Below are positions 63,895-64,000 of a stretch of 64,000 bases of DNA, in pieces. Origin of the DNA: Shewanella electrodiphila (GTDB lineage: Bacteria > Pseudomonadota > Gammaproteobacteria > Enterobacterales > Shewanellaceae); assembly GCF_023283985.1 (NCBI RefSeq), contig NZ_JAKIKU010000005.1, forward strand, positions 304,166-368,165, given 5' to 3'. The notes under the pieces were generated by a model. It searched no databases. It was not told the origin of the DNA and saw only the letters and a list, made by a program, of their open reading frames with translations. A program made the translations under genes and the position numbers. Position 1 is the stretch's first letter. Each line of letters opens with the position of its first letter.

Positions 63895-63922
63895 CAAGAG
63901 ACTATGGCGTCAATAGTTAATT
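63889..63922 (+). repeat. Start of attC site 5, interrupted
   Basis: GCCTAAC (63889-63895) is the R'' core of a fifth site and overlaps the cassette 5 stop. No GTTRRRY partner follows in the window; the IS110-type transposase end begins within 30 bases, so the site appears split by an insertion. Confidence 0.65.
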
Positions 63923-64000
63923 TTAAGCTTTTGGCGCTTCCCACAAAACACCGTCTCTTAGCATCGAATTTAAGATCACAACCATCTTCCTAATGCAGGC
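63923..64000 (-). CDS. IS110/IS1111-family transposase, C-terminal end (partial)
   Basis: On the minus strand the last 25 codons before TAA (63923-63925) read ACIRKMVVILNSMLRDGVLW then EAPKA. The RKMVVILNxMxRDG ending is characteristic of IS110/IS1111 (IS116/IS902) transposases. The rest lies beyond the window. Its position inside an attC site matches the known IS1111-attC group, which inserts specifically into integron attC sites. Confidence 0.7.
   Translation of the reverse strand, partial: ACIRKMVVILNSMLRDGVLWEAPKA

Overview
The window looks like a chromosomal segment of a marine gammaproteobacterium, most probably Shewanella or a close relative in the Alteromonadales. This rests on the AT-rich base composition, the rarA-crcB-serS-tus-yccA housekeeping block, several large TonB receptors, and an integron integrase of the chromosomal type. 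The species call is inference from recognised protein families, not from a database search.

Layout. (1) 1-7.9 kb is core: the end of rarA, then crcB, serS, a stand-alone Hint/deaminase toxin-like gene, the tusDCBE sulfur-relay genes, yccA, and a divergent LysR/MFS pair resembling punR/punC. (2) At 7963 lies a complete tRNA-Ser(UGA), followed by five degenerate copies of its 3' part, most with a terminator hairpin, and then a decayed phage-type integrase. (3) 9.5-50.8 kb is an agar/porphyran utilisation locus. It holds a sulfatase, an FG-GAP/ASPIC surface protein, the 3,6-anhydro-L-galactose pathway (aldehyde dehydrogenase, cycloisomerase, two dehydrogenases, KDG kinase), three GH50 agarases, a GH16 agarase with CBM13, a GH86 agarase/porphyranase, a GH117 anhydro-galactosidase, two TonB receptors, a sugar porter, a tryptophan-halogenase-like/SapC pair, a Tat-exported PhoD-like enzyme, a GntR regulator and a P450-ferredoxin-reductase set of the type that demethylates 6-O-methyl-D-galactose. 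(4) 50.9-59.5 kb is an associated module: AraC regulator, beta-propeller protein, phytanoyl-CoA-dioxygenase-like protein, IclR regulator, GMC oxidoreductase with its small subunit, a truncated ThuA gene and a BCCT transporter. (5) At 59800 a second copy of the same tRNA-Ser, with its upstream flank, is followed by a second array of six tRNA-3'/terminator units. (6) 60.6-64 kb is a chromosomal integron: a frameshifted intI with a LexA box, an attI region, five cassettes separated by attC sites, and the end of an IS110/IS1111-type transposase sitting in the fifth attC.

How it works together. Extracellular or surface-anchored GH16, GH86 and GH50 enzymes would cut agar or porphyran to oligosaccharides. 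TonB receptors would import them, and GH50/GH117 enzymes would finish hydrolysis to galactose and 3,6-anhydro-L-galactose. The latter is oxidised, cycloisomerised and redox-converted to KDG, then phosphorylated. The P450 set handles methylated galactose and the sulfatase handles sulfate esters. A 12-bp palindrome, ATTGTTAACAAT and close variants, occurs upstream of at least nine genes in the island (twelve sites found by eye) and is the best candidate operator for the GntR regulator encoded in the locus.

The whole 51.8-kb interval between the two identical tRNA-Ser genes has the form of a genomic island. The two tRNA-derived repeat arrays share the same modules in shuffled order and are the least explained structures in the window.
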